Source: Prevotella sp. oral taxon 299 str. F0039
Lineage (GTDB): Bacteria > Bacteroidota > Bacteroidia > Bacteroidales > Bacteroidaceae
Assembly: GCF_000163055.2 (NCBI RefSeq)
Contig: NC_022124.1
Location: forward strand, 62,001-126,000
Length of the DNA stretch: 64,000 nucleotides
Direction: 5' to 3'
In this document: one piece after another, positions 47,201 to 58,472 of the stretch
Numbering within the stretch: the first letter of the stretch is position 1
Layout: the number at the start of each line of letters is the position of its first letter
The notes under the pieces: generated by a model
Databases searched by the model: none
The model's input: only the letters and a program-made list of their open reading frames with translations
Told to the model about the DNA's origin: nothing
Position numbers and translations under genes: made by a program

Positions 47201-50200
47201 TGTCCGTCACCTCCTTACTCTTGTTGATGTCGGGAATGGTATTGTGAAGTGCGTGCTTCAAGAGATTGATGCCGTCATAACGGCGGAACTCACCCTGTAC
47301 GGCATACTTGTGCCAGATATTGGCATTCTTTCTGTCGCAGACAATGCTGTACTCGTCCATGTTGGAATGGTAGGATACGCCAATATCCGTCCCGAAGAAC
47401 TCCGAAGCGAATCTGCCATAGACCTTTGAGGGTATCCAGCGTTCACCGAGATTAAAGTCAAGGTCTGCAAATGGAATGGGTGTTGGCGTGGCTGCACGCA
47501 AGGCAGCAAGGCTCTGTTTGGCTTCCTCATGGTCAGGATGATCCAAGAGCCACGACTCGATACGCTCCGCCTTTTCTATTACATTGCCCGAAATGAACTT
47601 GTCCGCCACTTCGTAGGCATTCTCTTCGGGATTGTAATAGATGCGACCTTCCAAGGAAGAAATGATGTCGCTTTCCTCCATATCAGGTAAAAGTGAACTC
47701 ATGTAGTCAAGTTCCACCGCGCCGTACTTGTTGAGCGATGCACCCAAGGCTTCCATCGGGTCTGTGGCAACGGTCAGCTCTGTGGTAGAAAAAGCCGTGG
47801 GATGGTCAAAGATGTCCGCCTTGATGTACCTGCCGTTCTCGGAGCGTTCCAAGAAGAGCATTTCCACGCCTGTGGCGTCCATCTTGATGATGTCGATGTT
47901 CGCCTTCTGGTTAAAGTAGCCCCAACGGGATATATAATCATCATACAGATGGTTGAGTCTGCTGCGGTCTTCTCTGTCTTCTGCATGGTTCTCCGCCTCG
48001 TAGTCATAGAGACGATGATAGCACTCCCGTATCTCGATATAGGCTTTGAGACGGGAAAGCTGGGCATACGGCAAGTCCATCGGATTGAAGGTCGGATGTC
48101 GCTTTAAGTCAGAAAGAAAGCCTATCTGTCCCTTCTGTACGACAATGGAGCCGTCTCTTAGGTGTGAGTCCGGCGAAGAGAGAAAAGGGCGTGGAGAAGC
48201 TTCAAACTCCTTTCTGACTTCCGCTATCGGCTGCGGCTTGCGCTCCTCGGCTTCATTCATGAAATCGAAAAGGGACGGCTCACGTGAAGAGGAAGAAGCC
48301 GCTTTCCTGCTGCCACGGGTACGCCGTTGAGGAATGGTCGCTGCCTTTTGTATCTTGGACTCCGATGATTTCTGGGGAGCAGTTTGAGTTATAGGATGGC
48401 GCACCTGTGAAGTTCCTGAATTATCCTTGATTTCATTGTTCACACGGGTAACTTCTCTTGTCCAAAGGCTGTATTCCTCCGGGGCAAACAGTGACAGCTG
48501 CTCTGGTTGTACTATGTCTTCCATGTTATTGTCCACCACTGGATGATGATCGTCGTCAAAGAATATCGTCTGCCCGTTCATCTCTCTTGGGGCTTCAATA
48601 TCCGTACGGATTTCAGACCTTTCCTGTTCGTATTGTCGGTGAAGTGTCAAGGCGGGTACGCCTTCGGGCGCAGGTTCAACAGTTATGGAAGGCTGTTCTG
48701 ATACTAATTGTTGTGGGGCGGATTTTGATGATGACGGCTGTAATAGAATTGTCTCGCTGTTAGGAACGGTATTTTCCATTATCTGCGTATCGTTCTCAGA
48801 AGTAATGGTTACAGTCTCCTTAACCTTATTCTCTATTTCTGCCTTTGTTATCACTTCTTCCTTGATTTCCTCTGCTACCACTTCTTCTTTGGTATATTTT
48901 CCCCTGACTATTTCTTCCAGTTCGGCTATCTCGTGTAATTTCTTAGGAGAGAAATACAGGTCGCGTTCAATGCCCAGTCCTCTTACCTTCACGCCTTCCA
49001 TTTCGTCGAGGGACATATTGCCAAGCTCCCAGCCGTAACCCATCGTAACAGCACCGAAACCAATGTGGCTCTTAGGGTCATACTCCAGAAGGTAGGCAGT
49101 GTATGCTCCCATAGGGAAGAAATAGCGTGCATAGGCTATCTTATCGCCAATGAGTTCCTTTTCCGTGCTGTAAAGTTTTGGTAGTTGCTTCCTGATACTG
49201 TCGGGCATGAGGTTATAAGCGTTATCCGCCTCCTTGTCCATTTTTGGCTCCTCTTTGGGTAAATCGACAGTTACACCTAACTTGCGCAGTTGCTTCTCTG
49301 CTTCTTTCTGCCGTTCCTCCTCCGTCATAGGTATGCCTGTTTCATAGAGTTTGCGGTCAAAGCGTTGCTCAACTTCCAAGGAGAGCTGTATCCTGATACT
49401 CTCCGACATATCATCAATGCTGCCATCGAAGCGATACTCCCATGCAGGCTTGCCGTATGGGTCTCTGCCCATTATGCGTTCCGTGGCAATGGTGCGGTGG
49501 GCAATGTCTTTCCATTCTCCTTCAAAGAGCGAGTTATGCTTGAATACGACAGAGGAGCCTGCGGCTGTGGGAGCCGACACGGATGCTACAAATAGCTGTT
49601 CCATGCCCTCGCTGATGGTCTTGCCTGACTGCTTCTGTAGGACGATGAGGTCACTGCCTACGTCCGTTCCTGCATTGTCTGAAAACATACCCGATGGCAG
49701 TCGGAGAGCGGAGATAAGGCGGCTGTTCTGTATGAGGTAACGGCGTATGGCTTCATTGCGGGGACTGTCCAAAACGCCCTGTGAAGTGATAAATGCCAGT
49801 AAGCCACCTTCCTTGATGCAGTCCAGACCTTTCACGAAGAAGTAATTGTGAATGGCACGTGTGGACTCACGTTTAAGAGTATCCGTGCCTTTGCTGTATT
49901 CTCGGTCATAGACCATGAAATCGCCAAAAGGAATGTTACTTGTAACAAGGTCGTATTTGTCCTTGTCTTCCAGCTCTCCAATGGCTTCAAAAGGCTCATT
50001 TCGGACGAAGATATTGCCTTTGCCATAGGGGTGTAGGGCTTGTGAGATGCGGGCAGTGAGCAAGTCCTTCTCCATTGCATATACAACTCCTGCTTGCCTT
50101 GCAAAGGTCTCAGCAAATGCTCCCATGCCAGTTGAAGGATCCAAACATCGACGTATGGGTACATTTACAGAAGTGAGAGCATCGGCAATGGCGGTGACAA

Positions 50201-50531
50201 TACGAGTATCAGTATAGAAGGAGGTCAGTACGCTTGCCTTGATGCTCTCCCAGTACCGCTTGGCGGTATTGGCATCTACGGCTTCACGATAAATCATCTG
50301 CTTGAGCTGCTGTGTCGGCTCAAAGAGATTTTGTTCAGACTTGCTCCAATAGCGTATGTCATCGGGATTATCTGTGCGGTTAAGTACACATTTCAAGCCA
50401 CCGAAACCCTGATAGTTTCGTAAGATACTTTTCTCTGCTTCGGTGGCTTTGCGGCGTTCTTTTTCTAAGCGCAAGACCACACGGATAGCTTCCGTGTTGG
50501 CTTGTAGGACTTCTTTCTTATTGTATGCCAT
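44271..50531 (-). CDS. Giant N6-adenine methylase-helicase fusion (CTnDOT type)
   Basis: 2086 residues. The N-terminal methylase has the AdoMet loop [16 protein letters not shown] (about 133-148) and [12 protein letters not shown] (NPPF-like motif IV, near 205). A long middle region (about 560-1150) is poorly conserved. An SNF2-like helicase follows, with [15 protein letters not shown] (Walker A, about 1215), [13 protein letters not shown] (DEAH-like box), [15 protein letters not shown] and the motif VI-like [20 protein letters not shown]. The C-terminus is coiled coil. It is a conserved protein of CTnDOT-type elements and resembles the DarB-type antirestriction proteins of phages. It probably protects or prepares transferring DNA. 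Its function is inferred, and no restriction target is known. Confidence 0.87.
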   Translation of the reverse strand: MAYNKKEVLQANTEAIRVVLRLEKERRKATEAEKSILRNYQGFGGLKCVLNRTDNPDDIRYWSKSEQNLFEPTQQLKQMIYREAVDANTAKRYWESIKASVLTSFYTDTRIVTAIADALTSVNVPIRRCLDPSTGMGAFAETFARQAGVVYAMEKDLLTARISQALHPYGKGNIFVRNEPFEAIGELEDKDKYDLVTSNIPFGDFMVYDREYSKGTDTLKRESTRAIHNYFFVKGLDCIKEGGLLAFITSQGVLDSPRNEAIRRYLIQNSRLISALRLPSGMFSDNAGTDVGSDLIVLQKQSGKTISEGMEQLFVASVSAPTAAGSSVVFKHNSLFEGEWKDIAHRTIATERIMGRDPYGKPAWEYRFDGSIDDMSESIRIQLSLEVEQRFDRKLYETGIPMTEEERQKEAEKQLRKLGVTVDLPKEEPKMDKEADNAYNLMPDSIRKQLPKLYSTEKELIGDKIAYARYFFPMGAYTAYLLEYDPKSHIGFGAVTMGYGWELGNMSLDEMEGVKVRGLGIERDLYFSPKKLHEIAELEEIVRGKYTKEEVVAEEIKEEVITKAEIENKVKETVTITSENDTQIMENTVPNSETILLQPSSSKSAPQQLVSEQPSITVEPAPEGVPALTLHRQYEQERSEIRTDIEAPREMNGQTIFFDDDHHPVVDNNMEDIVQPEQLSLFAPEEYSLWTREVTRVNNEIKDNSGTSQVRHPITQTAPQKSSESKIQKAATIPQRRTRGSRKAASSSSREPSLFDFMNEAEERKPQPIAEVRKEFEASPRPFLSSPDSHLRDGSIVVQKGQIGFLSDLKRHPTFNPMDLPYAQLSRLKAYIEIRECYHRLYDYEAENHAEDREDRSRLNHLYDDYISRWGYFNQKANIDIIKMDATGVEMLFLERSENGRYIKADIFDHPTAFSTTELTVATDPMEALGASLNKYGAVELDYMSSLLPDMEESDIISSLEGRIYYNPEENAYEVADKFISGNVIEKAERIESWLLDHPDHEEAKQSLAALRAATPTPIPFADLDFNLGERWIPSKVYGRFASEFFGTDIGVSYHSNMDEYSIVCDRKNANIWHKYAVQGEFRRYDGINLLKHALHNTIPDINKSKEVTDKVTGETKTIKVRDGHAIQMANAKIEEIRQGFVDWLGRTPDTFKQQLSDRYNRLFNCFVRPNFDGTHQTFPDLDLRRLGIADLYKSQKDAVWMLKTNGGGICDHEVGAGKTLIMCTAAYEMKRLGLANKPMIIGLKANVFDIADTFRKAYPNAKVLYPGKNDFNKQNRQRIFNDIKNNDWDCIILTHEQFGMIPQALEIQEAIMQKELDSVEENLEVLRQQGRDISRGMLKGLEKRKQTLEAKLQNIQDSIAERKDDSVDFKMMGIDHLFVDESHQFKNLMFNTRHDRVSGLGNLDGSQRALNMLFAIRTIQERSGKDLGATFLSGTTISNSLTELYLLFKYLRPQALERQGINSFDAWAAVFAKKSTDYEFSITNDIIQKERFRTFIKVPELAAFYAEICDFRTAKDIGIDRPEKNEILHNIPPTPEQEVFIGKLMEFAKSGDATILGRAPLSESEERAKMLIATDYARKMSLDLRMIDENAYSDHIDNKASHCAKMLNDYYQKYDAQKGTQFVFSDLGTYKPGGDFNVYSEIKRKLVEDYHIPSYEIRFIQECKNEKAKKAMVDAMNRGDIRIIFGSTSMLGTGVNAQQRAVAVHHLDTPWRPSDLEQRNGRAVRKGNLIAKEFADNKVDVIIYAVERSLDSYKFNLLHNKQLFINQLKTNTLGSRTIDEGSMDEDSGMNFSEYVAVLSGNTDLLEKAKLDKKIATLESERKNFLRERDAATGKLAEIESSVSFHTDKIKEAQSDLALFEKRVERDDEGTPINKLTIKGTEDSTDIKVIAVRLQEIDEKARTKGEYNKIGEIYGFSIMVKTESTSKDLFDCSVNRFFVKGQESIYYTYNNGKLATDSKLACQNFVNALERIPKVIESHEKEMAKVVANKDVYTNIANSSWKKEDELRSLKGEAAELDRKIALTLNEPNEENEKSNENDQSEYLKQNSSNSPNTKKEEEGVIYSSSMNNRNKQEESKGYIVKTRLR

Positions 50532-50623
50532 AGTGTTTTCTTTTAATAAGTGGAGGTAAAAAGGTCGGGAGATATAAGTATTACCTCCCGATCTATATCT
50601 GTAAATCTCCGTTTCTGTCGGGA

Positions 50624-52705
50624 TTATTTTCCTCTTTGTTTTCCTTTCTTGTTCTCAAACTCAAAGGTGGTGGTATAATCATCCTTCAAAACAAGTCGGG
50701 CATTGAATTTCTTTCCTGCCTTGCTGGTCAGTCCTTTAAGGATAGGCGTACGACCAGAGCTTATCAAGTCACGGATATTATCTTCAGATAGAAGTATACC
50801 GCAGACTTCACGAAACACATGGAAACCACAGGTCTCATGCCTGCACTTGGCTACCTTGGCATAGATGCCGACACTCTGCTGTCCGCATTTTGGGCAGCGG
50901 TAAACAGGATAAGACTTTTGTTCGGGAGTAAGTGAAAGGAGTTCCTCACAGATGGTACTTACATAAGAGTTGATGCCTTGTGAGAACTTATCAGATGGCA
51001 TCTTTCCTGCTTCAATAGCGGCAAGGGCAAGTTCCCAACTGCCTGTCATCTCCGCATTGGCTATCTTCTTATCCTTGACAATCTCATAGACAGCTAGGCC
51101 TTTTTCTGTCGGTATGATGGCTTTCTTGTCTCTTCGGATATAGTCACGGAGGATAAGCGTTTCGATGATGTTGGCACGGGTGGCAGGTGTTCCGATACCG
51201 CACTCCGCCATTGCCTTGCGCTTATCGTCTTCCTTCACATCCTTGCCTGCATTCTCCATAGCAGAAAGCAGTGTTGCTTCTGTGTAGAGAGGTTTAGGTT
51301 TGGTCTTATGCTCGGTGATGTCCGCATTGACAAGTGATAGGACTTCACCTTCTGCTAAGTTCGGCAATGAAGACAAAATCTGTTCATCACCATCTTCTTT
51401 CTTATCTACTTCCGCTTCTTTACCTTTCTGTACGGCTTTCCAACCTAAAGAGATTTGTCGGCATGCTTTCCAAGTAAAGGTGTTGGTGCCATCCGTGAAC
51501 CGTACCTGCATACGCTCTTCCTCGGAATCTGGAGAAAAGGCTTCGACAAAGCGATTGTCCACCATCTGGTAAACGGTCGCTTCATCTGCCGACAATCCTG
51601 ATGGTGTTTCACCTGTCGGAATAATGGCGTGGTGGTCGGTAACCTTGGTATTGTCCACAGAATGGCGGTTAAGTGGATTTGATAATGGCTTGCCTATCTT
51701 GCGCAGCAGGGCGGGGACTTCCTCGAAGACATCCTCGCTGATATATCGGCTGCCTGTGCGGGGATAGGTTGTGATTTTCTTCTCATAGAGGCTCTGGGCT
51801 ATTGAGAGGGTTTTGTCTGCAGAAAAGCCGTGGCGTCTGTTGGCTTCCTTCTGCAAGGCAGTGAGGTCGTACAAGAGTGGTGGCGCGGTATGCGTTACCT
51901 TTCTTGTGACCGATTCTACCATAAGCCGGCTCTGACTGCGAAGTGCAGTGAGAGCAGTCTGTGCCAATGCTTCACTCTCATAGTCTTCACTGCCAATGGC
52001 TTTCAGCGACAAACCCTCTTTTTCTGTAAGGACGGATAATTTCCAATAGGGTACGGAAGAAAAGTCACGGTTCTCTATGTACCGACGGCAGACCATAGCC
52101 AATGTCGGGGTCTGTACCCGTCCCAAGGAATAGCCGCCCTTGCGGGCAATGGAAAGCGCACGACTTGCATTGATACCTACCAGCCAGTCAGCTTCGCTTC
52201 TTGCCTTGGCAGAATGATAGAGATTGTCGTAATGGATACCAGGCTTGAGGTTGGAAAGTCCTTCACGGATAGCCTTGTCTGTGAGTGAACTTATCCAAAG
52301 TCTTTCGAAAGTCTTTTTACAATCAAGATATTGATAGATGTAGCGAAAGATGAGCTCACCCTCTCGCCCAGCATCGGTGGCGACAATGATACGGTCTGCC
52401 TTGTCAAAACAGGAGCGTATCACTTTGAGTTGCTTCAATGCTGCAGGGTCTGATACATACTCCTTGTCCTTACGTACTTGCCGTACCACTAACAGAAATG
52501 GATTGGGACGAATAGGCAGGTCTTCAGCTTTATAGGCAGAAAAACCATAGGTTTCGGGCATGGCAAGGGCGATGAGGTGTCCCATTGCCCAAGTAACGAC
52601 ATAGTCGCTGCCTTCCATATATCCTTCTTGTTTACTCTTTGCCCCTACGATGCGGGCAATATCTCTGGCTACCGAGGGTTTCTCGGCAATAATACAAGTT
52701 GTCAT
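50624..52705 (-). CDS. topB: DNA topoisomerase III (TopB-type)
   Basis: 693 residues, type IA topoisomerase. The toprim domain has [15 protein letters not shown] at the start (Glu8) and [14 protein letters not shown] (about 108-121). The nucleophile Tyr314 lies in [13 protein letters not shown] zinc ribbon (YRCPKCGQQ...[10 protein letters not shown]) lies near 600. The length is usual for plasmid- or ICE-borne TopB. In CTnDOT the homologue is Exc, used in excision. It relaxes or decatenates DNA during element movement. It is in the same minus-strand run as the methylase and the DUF4099/DUF3945 gene. Confidence 0.94.
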   Translation of the reverse strand: MTTCIIAEKPSVARDIARIVGAKSKQEGYMEGSDYVVTWAMGHLIALAMPETYGFSAYKAEDLPIRPNPFLLVVRQVRKDKEYVSDPAALKQLKVIRSCFDKADRIIVATDAGREGELIFRYIYQYLDCKKTFERLWISSLTDKAIREGLSNLKPGIHYDNLYHSAKARSEADWLVGINASRALSIARKGGYSLGRVQTPTLAMVCRRYIENRDFSSVPYWKLSVLTEKEGLSLKAIGSEDYESEALAQTALTALRSQSRLMVESVTRKVTHTAPPLLYDLTALQKEANRRHGFSADKTLSIAQSLYEKKITTYPRTGSRYISEDVFEEVPALLRKIGKPLSNPLNRHSVDNTKVTDHHAIIPTGETPSGLSADEATVYQMVDNRFVEAFSPDSEEERMQVRFTDGTNTFTWKACRQISLGWKAVQKGKEAEVDKKEDGDEQILSSLPNLAEGEVLSLVNADITEHKTKPKPLYTEATLLSAMENAGKDVKEDDKRKAMAECGIGTPATRANIIETLILRDYIRRDKKAIIPTEKGLAVYEIVKDKKIANAEMTGSWELALAAIEAGKMPSDKFSQGINSYVSTICEELLSLTPEQKSYPVYRCPKCGQQSVGIYAKVAKCRHETCGFHVFREVCGILLSEDNIRDLISSGRTPILKGLTSKAGKKFNARLVLKDDYTTTFEFENKKGKQRGK

Positions 52706-52726
52706 AGTCGATAATAGAATTAAGGG

Positions 52727-54136
52727 TTACATCTTACGTCCACGGGACTTCTTCTGTTTGTTTTCGTCCTGCTTTTGCTTCTGCTCGGCTGTAGGCTGTG
52801 TCTGTCCCGTTTTGAGCGGTTCTTTCACGTTCTTGGTGGCTTCATTCGTCTTGCCGTGGTTGTTCACGGCTACCTGCGTTTTGTATTCTTCGGCTACGGC
52901 AACGACCTTTTCCTTGCCAGTTTCCTGCTTCTTGTCAGGATTCCACTTGTAAAAACGTGGGCGGTTTTGCTCCTTGTCCATACGAACGTATGCGTTGAAA
53001 GGTTGCCCTTGTTTATCCACCATATTCTTTAAATATAGTGTGCGACCGCTATCCAATGCTTCACGCTGTTTTTCTGATAACTCTAAGCCACAGAGCTTAT
53101 GAGGGACGCCTTGCTGCTGTGTCTGTTTGTGTTCCTGTCGTTCTCTTAAACTCTTGTTGTCACCAAAGATAAACTCAATGCCCTTTCGCTCGGCATTGAC
53201 CTGAAGCGTGGCATTAAAAGACTTGCCGCTCTTGGCAGTCATGCCTTCAACCTTCACGGCTTTGCCTTCAACAAGGTCTTTATACTGTGCATCAGAAAGT
53301 GTAACACCCTTGATTTCCTTGGGAATGTTCACACGGTCGGCACGCAGGGCGGTGAGTTCGTTGGTCTGTGGGTCTATGGAAACGTATGCGGCAAATGGCT
53401 CACCATTTTTAGGCGTAATTTCAATGGTCTTGCCAAGATTACCCGTTGCAAGGAGTTGCTCCTTTTCTTCGGGAGAGAACTTGTAACCCATATAGGGAAA
53501 GTCAAGCTGTGGTTCTTTTCTCAAAGGATGAATTGCCAAACCGACATTGCCGCTATCGTCCGTGCGGAAAGCAAGGCGGGCTTCGGTGTAGATGGTCGTG
53601 TCGCCAATGGGAACGGCAATCGTTACGAGGTTGGTCTTTTGCCAGTTAAGCATTTTTTCCAGTTCTCCGCCCTGTTCCAATCTCTCACGGGACAGTCCAA
53701 GGTTGTCGAGCATCTTCCAGTCCACTTTCTCGGGGTCGATGGCAGTGGTATTCTTCTTTTGCGGCAGATAATCATCAAAGGATACCCCAATCTCTGCCAG
53801 CAGCTGCTTGCTTTCAGGCTTCTCACGGCTTTGTAACATAGCATGCAGGTTGTCCACGCCCTGCTCCACATTGTCTGCCAATACCTTGTACAACCCGAAA
53901 TGAGTCGGATTATTAAACTGTTTGAGGAAGTTGGTCATGAAGTTTTTCAGAAGTCCGTCCTTGTTGTTGAACTTCAAGAACGCTGCTTGATTGGCAGCGA
54001 CAGCCTCAGTTGTTTTAAGATTTCTCTTGTCGTCGAAACCAGAAACTATGGAAAGTTTGCCTACTTCCTGTTCATTTTTCACTTCTGTGCGGTCTTCCAA
54101 GACCAGCACATAATTGTCATTGCTGTTTGATTCCAT
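52727..54136 (-). CDS. DUF4099/DUF3945 protein of CTnDOT-like elements
   Basis: 469 residues. The N-terminal two-thirds match DUF4099 (NNPTHFGLYKVLADNVEQGV, WKMLDNLGLSRERLEQGG). Repeated DUF3945-type units follow (KEQLLATGNLGKTIEITPKN and the similar EKQREALDSGRTLYLKNMVD), and a basic, Gln/Lys-rich tail ends in KKSRGRKM. It is the first gene of the topoisomerase-methylase operon; function unknown. The repeated unit also occurs in the TopB C-terminal region ([20 protein letters not shown]), so the two proteins share a DNA-binding or interaction module. Confidence 0.87.
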   Translation of the reverse strand: MESNSNDNYVLVLEDRTEVKNEQEVGKLSIVSGFDDKRNLKTTEAVAANQAAFLKFNNKDGLLKNFMTNFLKQFNNPTHFGLYKVLADNVEQGVDNLHAMLQSREKPESKQLLAEIGVSFDDYLPQKKNTTAIDPEKVDWKMLDNLGLSRERLEQGGELEKMLNWQKTNLVTIAVPIGDTTIYTEARLAFRTDDSGNVGLAIHPLRKEPQLDFPYMGYKFSPEEKEQLLATGNLGKTIEITPKNGEPFAAYVSIDPQTNELTALRADRVNIPKEIKGVTLSDAQYKDLVEGKAVKVEGMTAKSGKSFNATLQVNAERKGIEFIFGDNKSLRERQEHKQTQQQGVPHKLCGLELSEKQREALDSGRTLYLKNMVDKQGQPFNAYVRMDKEQNRPRFYKWNPDKKQETGKEKVVAVAEEYKTQVAVNNHGKTNEATKNVKEPLKTGQTQPTAEQKQKQDENKQKKSRGRKM

Positions 54137-54607
54137 TGCTTGATAATTTTAATGATGAATACTATTATCAAGCTGCTAAATTATGGATATAAATATAATG
54201 TGGAAAGCACTGGGGAAATTAAAGGAGAAATAGGAAAATCATGGGAAGAACAATTATGAATTTTCCTAAAGTTTTCATGTCATTAGTATCTTTCCTATAA
54301 TGTTCTAAATTCTTTTGATGACGAGAAAAACAGGATTCTAATGATATTCGCTATTATTTCAAAGGCTCCATTGGGGATAACTCCCTTCCCAAATACCAGT
54401 TGTCATTTCTTGCAATAGCTGATAGCAGCGTTGGCAACCTGCTTCTACAAAGAGATTATTGGAGCATCACTTTCCACAACGTTCCAATTAGAATCTGCAC
54501 AGTTCAAATTGTAATAGCTATTAATAGTATATTGGTCATACAAAACACTAAATATTATGGTACAGAGAAAGGACAATAACCTGATATTCTGTCTCTTTAT
54601 GTAATTA

Positions 54608-54758
54608 TTCAGCGATAAGGTGTATAAACTATTATTGATTATCAACAAGTTACATAAATAGATACATGCAAATTCTAATAAAGAATGTCATTTCAAGCCT
54701 TTTTTGCCACAATGTTACGTTTATAAGTTCTTGATATTCAACGTTCATTATCGCTGAA
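54608..54758. repeat. Inverted repeat pair TTCAGCGATAA, 130 bases apart
   Basis: TTCAGCGATAA at 54608-54618 and TTATCGCTGAA at 54748-54758 are exact inverses. They could be terminal repeats of a small deleted element or a boundary of the mobile region. The rest of 54137-54910 is AT-rich with no gene seen. Confidence 0.45.
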
Positions 54759-54910
54759 CAGTTACTCCTTTATGTGTAAATGTTATTATATATTAAAGTA
54801 ATGGTATTTTTAAAGACGTTTTTTGTATTTTATATTTTTTCTGATTAACTTTATACACAAATATCATTATGTAGCTTTTATTCTGTAGATAATTCATAAA
54901 GAGTTTATTC

Positions 54911-56773
54911 ATGATCAAGAGCAAATACAGATATTATCTAATAATAGAAAAGAATATTAATTCTACAATCGTATTTTTTTCTTCTCTACTAATGCTCTGT
55001 ATAGCACTAGTATCTTTTAAGAATGTGCCATATTACATCATTTTTGGAAAAACGGTATTCCTCCTCTATTTTACTTTACTACTCTTCTTTTTGTATGCAA
55101 TAAGAGTTTTATTACCCCATAAAAAAATACGTTATTCTGTTATAGATATCATACTACTAATATATGGTGCTTATCTGTTGTGGAATTGCAATTATAATGG
55201 TCTGTTATTCTCTAACAGGGCTCTTGAGATTGAGGCATGTTTTATCTTATACATTGTACTAAGATCCTGCCAATCCATTCATTCTTGGAGTATTATCATT
55301 TGTGTAATGCTATTAGGGGGTATTCTGCAAGGAATATTAGGAATTTCGCAATTGTTAGGGCTAACAACATCAAATAATGTTTATTTTATAATTACAGGTA
55401 GCTTTTATAACCCTGGCCCCTATGGGGGATACCTAGCTAGTTTGTTCCCAATAGCTCTTGGAATAAAATTATATAAAGACCCCATTGGTTTTAAACTTAA
55501 TATTGAAATTTTAAAGTCAAAAATTACAAATTATCTATTGGATGCCTGCCTAATAATTCTTTTATTTACAATAATCATCAGTCAATCGCGAGCTGCATGG
55601 TGTTCGACTATTTTTGTAACTATATATTTTGTTCTTTACAAAATAAAGTATGTTAAAAAAAAGAATAAAGAATTCGTTTTAAATAAAAAGAAAGCAACAG
55701 TTTTACTATTATGCTTCATTGTTACTAGTATTATAATTTATGTGTTGATTTATTTAAGAATTACATCTGTAGCAGGTCGTCTCTACATATGGAGAATTTC
55801 AAGTAATATCGTTGATAAAAATAATTTCTTAACAGGTATAGGTCTTAATAGGTTTAATCCAATATACATGATAAAACAAGGAGAATATTTGGAGAATAAT
55901 CCTTTTTCTCCTTTTTCGATGCTGGCAAACAATACTGAATATTGTTTTAATGAATTTTTTCAATCTTTCATAGAGACAGGGATGATTGGCCTTGTTCTGT
56001 TGGTTTGCATTATTCTTTCTATTTTGTTTATTCGTAACAAGAATAATAGTGAATGGATATTAATTGTAAAAGGTGGAATAATAAGTATTACTTTATTTTC
56101 TTTATTCTCATATCCATTCCATGTTCTTCCCATACTTCTAATCTTTTTCGTTTATATTGCTTTTGGGGCTTTTCTATCTCCTGTGGGGCACATTTATATA
56201 TTGAATAAGACACTATCACATATAATGTCTTTCGTTTTATCAATCAGTCTATGCACTATATGCATATTTATATATGAGAAAGTTAGTCTCTACTATCAAG
56301 CCTTGAAGAATTGGAATACAGCTGTTTTAATTATGGCAAATTACAATTATGTGGAAAGCTTGCCTTTTTACAAGGCTGCCTATTCGGTATTGTATCAAAA
56401 TGGATATTTTTTAAATGACTACGGGAAAAATCTCTATTTGATGGGAAATTTTTCAGCAAGTAATAAAATTTTATTTGAAGCTGCAAATGTTCATATTACC
56501 TCATTTACCTATCTAACAATAGGTTTAAACTACGATAAACTAGACAATTTTATGTTGGCTGAAAAGTATTACAAGAAAGCATATTGGCTTTGCCCGGAAA
56601 GGCTCTATCCATTATATTTACTCGTAAAGTTATACGAAAGACATGGAAAGCTTCAAGAAGCGTGCTCATTAGGGAATATTGCCTTACATAAAAAAACAAA
56701 AATAAATTCTATTGCTATAAAACAGATGAGGAAAGAAATATTTTTAATTTTAAATACCAATAAAGGACTATAA
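54911..56773 (+). CDS. O-antigen ligase/polymerase-like membrane protein with TPR tail
   Basis: 620 residues. About 11 membrane spans fill residues 15-470, with the Wzy_C-type segment near 150-180 (YFIITGSFYNPGPYGGYLAS) and conserved AGRLYIWRIS near 289. The C-terminal 150 residues have TPR-like pairs (NYNYVESLPFYKAAY, LGNIALHKKTK). Such O-antigen-ligase domains join polysaccharide to a carrier, but in Bacteroidales they often appear in peptide-type gene clusters with uncertain substrate. The DNA is strikingly AT-rich relative to the methylase region. It is the first gene of the cluster; the next starts 4 bases after it. Confidence 0.8.
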   Translation: MIKSKYRYYLIIEKNINSTIVFFSSLLMLCIALVSFKNVPYYIIFGKTVFLLYFTLLLFFLYAIRVLLPHKKIRYSVIDIILLIYGAYLLWNCNYNGLLFSNRALEIEACFILYIVLRSCQSIHSWSIIICVMLLGGILQGILGISQLLGLTTSNNVYFIITGSFYNPGPYGGYLASLFPIALGIKLYKDPIGFKLNIEILKSKITNYLLDACLIILLFTIIISQSRAAWCSTIFVTIYFVLYKIKYVKKKNKEFVLNKKKATVLLLCFIVTSIIIYVLIYLRITSVAGRLYIWRISSNIVDKNNFLTGIGLNRFNPIYMIKQGEYLENNPFSPFSMLANNTEYCFNEFFQSFIETGMIGLVLLVCIILSILFIRNKNNSEWILIVKGGIISITLFSLFSYPFHVLPILLIFFVYIAFGAFLSPVGHIYILNKTLSHIMSFVLSISLCTICIFIYEKVSLYYQALKNWNTAVLIMANYNYVESLPFYKAAYSVLYQNGYFLNDYGKNLYLMGNFSASNKILFEAANVHITSFTYLTIGLNYDKLDNFMLAEKYYKKAYWLCPERLYPLYLLVKLYERHGKLQEACSLGNIALHKKTKINSIAIKQMRKEIFLILNTNKGL

Positions 56774-56777
56774 AATT

Positions 56778-57956
56778 ATGAGAAAATTATCACTTACACA
56801 ATTGTTTCCATTATTTCTAATGATTGCAGCTTGTTCACAACCTATAAAGGAAATAAAAAATCCTCAAAAAGGAAAGTTGTTAAATAGGATAAGTTGTGTC
56901 CTTAAGGGAGAAAAACAATTTCTATTAGATTCTATTTCTGCACCAAGACCTTCATATATGCAAATAATTCAAAATCAAGATCATAGATTATTAACATTTC
57001 TAAACGAATATAATTCCTCTATTTATTTTTATGACTATTTGACGACAAGATTTATTAAAAAAATCGATTTTGGTTCTGAAACTAATGACATTATAAAACC
57101 TGCAGGATATTTTATCTGTGGAGATGACAGTCTTTTTATGCTGGATAAAGCAAGAATGGACCTTGTTGTATTTAATAAAAATAAAATAGTCCAACGGATT
57201 CCATTAAAAGACAGTCGGTTAAAAGATTGGCCCAATAATTATCCACAATATCTTCTTAGCACTGTCAATCCAATCTCTAAAATTAGAGGAGAACTAATTT
57301 TAATTGGACAACTTTTCTGGTCTATACGCCAAAATGATATTACAAAATTCCATTTTGCAGCATATATTGACATAAAACAGGGAAAAGTCAAATATTATCA
57401 TACTTATCCAGAACAGATATACGGAAATGGTGTAAATTGGGAAGGTGGACTATTCACTTCTGTTTTTTACACGATTTCACCGACAGGACAGTTAATCCTA
57501 AGCTTTCCTCCATCACATAGTTTATATCTTGCCAATTTTTACTCAAACTCGTATAAAAGCATCTATGGTGGTAGTAATAATGCAAATACAATATACTCCA
57601 TAGACTATGACGATACAAGGGAAACACCAAATGAATTATGCTCAAAAAGCTATATTGGACAAGATGTATATTGTGCTATTTTATATGACTCTTTTCGAAA
57701 ACTATATTATAGATTTATGTTAGCAGGAGTCCCAAATTCTTCAATCGGAAATTCAAAGGAAAAAAAAGTTTTATCCATAATTGTCATGGATAAAGATTTT
57801 AAGTATCTTGGTGAATCAAAAATAGGACCATGCGGTGAATGGAACTGGAAAAACTCCTTTGTCACATCCGAAGGACTGAATATCGAATATAATACCCCAA
57901 AAGATTTTAACGAGAATTATTTAACCTTTAAGACTTTTGTGTTTAAGAAGATTTGA
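56778..57956 (+). CDS. DUF4221-like lipoprotein
   Basis: 392 residues with a lipobox (LFLMIAACSQ, Cys at about 19). The rest is beta-rich with no membrane span, with recurring aromatic-Asp patterns (IYFYDYLTTRFIKKIDFGSE, FDFGSE-like segments) as in DUF4221/propeller-type lipoproteins common beside NVEALA peptides. The family name is a tentative recall. It is probably a periplasmic or surface protein. It lies in an operon with the gene before and after, with almost no spacing. Confidence 0.6.
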   Translation: MRKLSLTQLFPLFLMIAACSQPIKEIKNPQKGKLLNRISCVLKGEKQFLLDSISAPRPSYMQIIQNQDHRLLTFLNEYNSSIYFYDYLTTRFIKKIDFGSETNDIIKPAGYFICGDDSLFMLDKARMDLVVFNKNKIVQRIPLKDSRLKDWPNNYPQYLLSTVNPISKIRGELILIGQLFWSIRQNDITKFHFAAYIDIKQGKVKYYHTYPEQIYGNGVNWEGGLFTSVFYTISPTGQLILSFPPSHSLYLANFYSNSYKSIYGGSNNANTIYSIDYDDTRETPNELCSKSYIGQDVYCAILYDSFRKLYYRFMLAGVPNSSIGNSKEKKVLSIIVMDKDFKYLGESKIGPCGEWNWKNSFVTSEGLNIEYNTPKDFNENYLTFKTFVFKKI

Positions 57957-57958
57957 TT

Positions 57959-58429
57959 ATGAAAAGATATATTTATATTTTACTAGGATACTTACTGCTG
58001 GGAACTATCGTCTCCTCATGTAATAGGAAAAGTACTTTTGATGAAGAGAGCTTTTTTATCAATGCTATTGATCATGCACAAATTTCTAACTCCTATAAAT
58101 GGATAGTCATAATACCAGGGGCTGGTTGCTCAGGCTGTATACAGGAAGGAGAATTCTTTATGAAGAATTATGTAAATAATGGTAATATATTGTTTGTCTT
58201 GACAAATTTATCATCACTGAAAATATTGCAATCCAAAACAGGGGTTAAAATAAAAGAACATTCAAATATTTATGTAGATCGAGGTAATGATTTCTATTTA
58301 CCTACAATAAATTCAGTATATCCATGTGTCATTAGAATGGAAAAAGGGAAAGTGACAAAATTCTCTTTTCAAACGCCCCAAACTACCGCACTATATGATC
58401 TTGAAGAAATTCTTGAAAATTCAAAGTAG
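57959..58429 (+). CDS. Thioredoxin-like lipoprotein with CxxC
   Basis: 156 residues from the ATG at 57959 (57953 is a TTG alternative). It has a lipobox VSSCNRK (Cys at about 21) and the redox-like motif GAGCSGCIQEGEF near 58. It resembles the small thiol-disulfide lipoproteins of Bacteroidetes peptide clusters. It could set disulfides in the short cysteine-rich peptide encoded next. No cis-proline block is obvious, so the fold is uncertain. Confidence 0.65.
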   Translation: MKRYIYILLGYLLLGTIVSSCNRKSTFDEESFFINAIDHAQISNSYKWIVIIPGAGCSGCIQEGEFFMKNYVNNGNILFVLTNLSSLKILQSKTGVKIKEHSNIYVDRGNDFYLPTINSVYPCVIRMEKGKVTKFSFQTPQTTALYDLEEILENSK

Positions 58430-58472
58430 CCCAAATGGCTATATATTTTTTAAAAATCAAAAACAATTAATT

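Noticed and set aside
46347..47429. 360-residue plus-strand frame
   Set aside because: It is antisense to the helicase part of the methylase-helicase gene, with no family motif.
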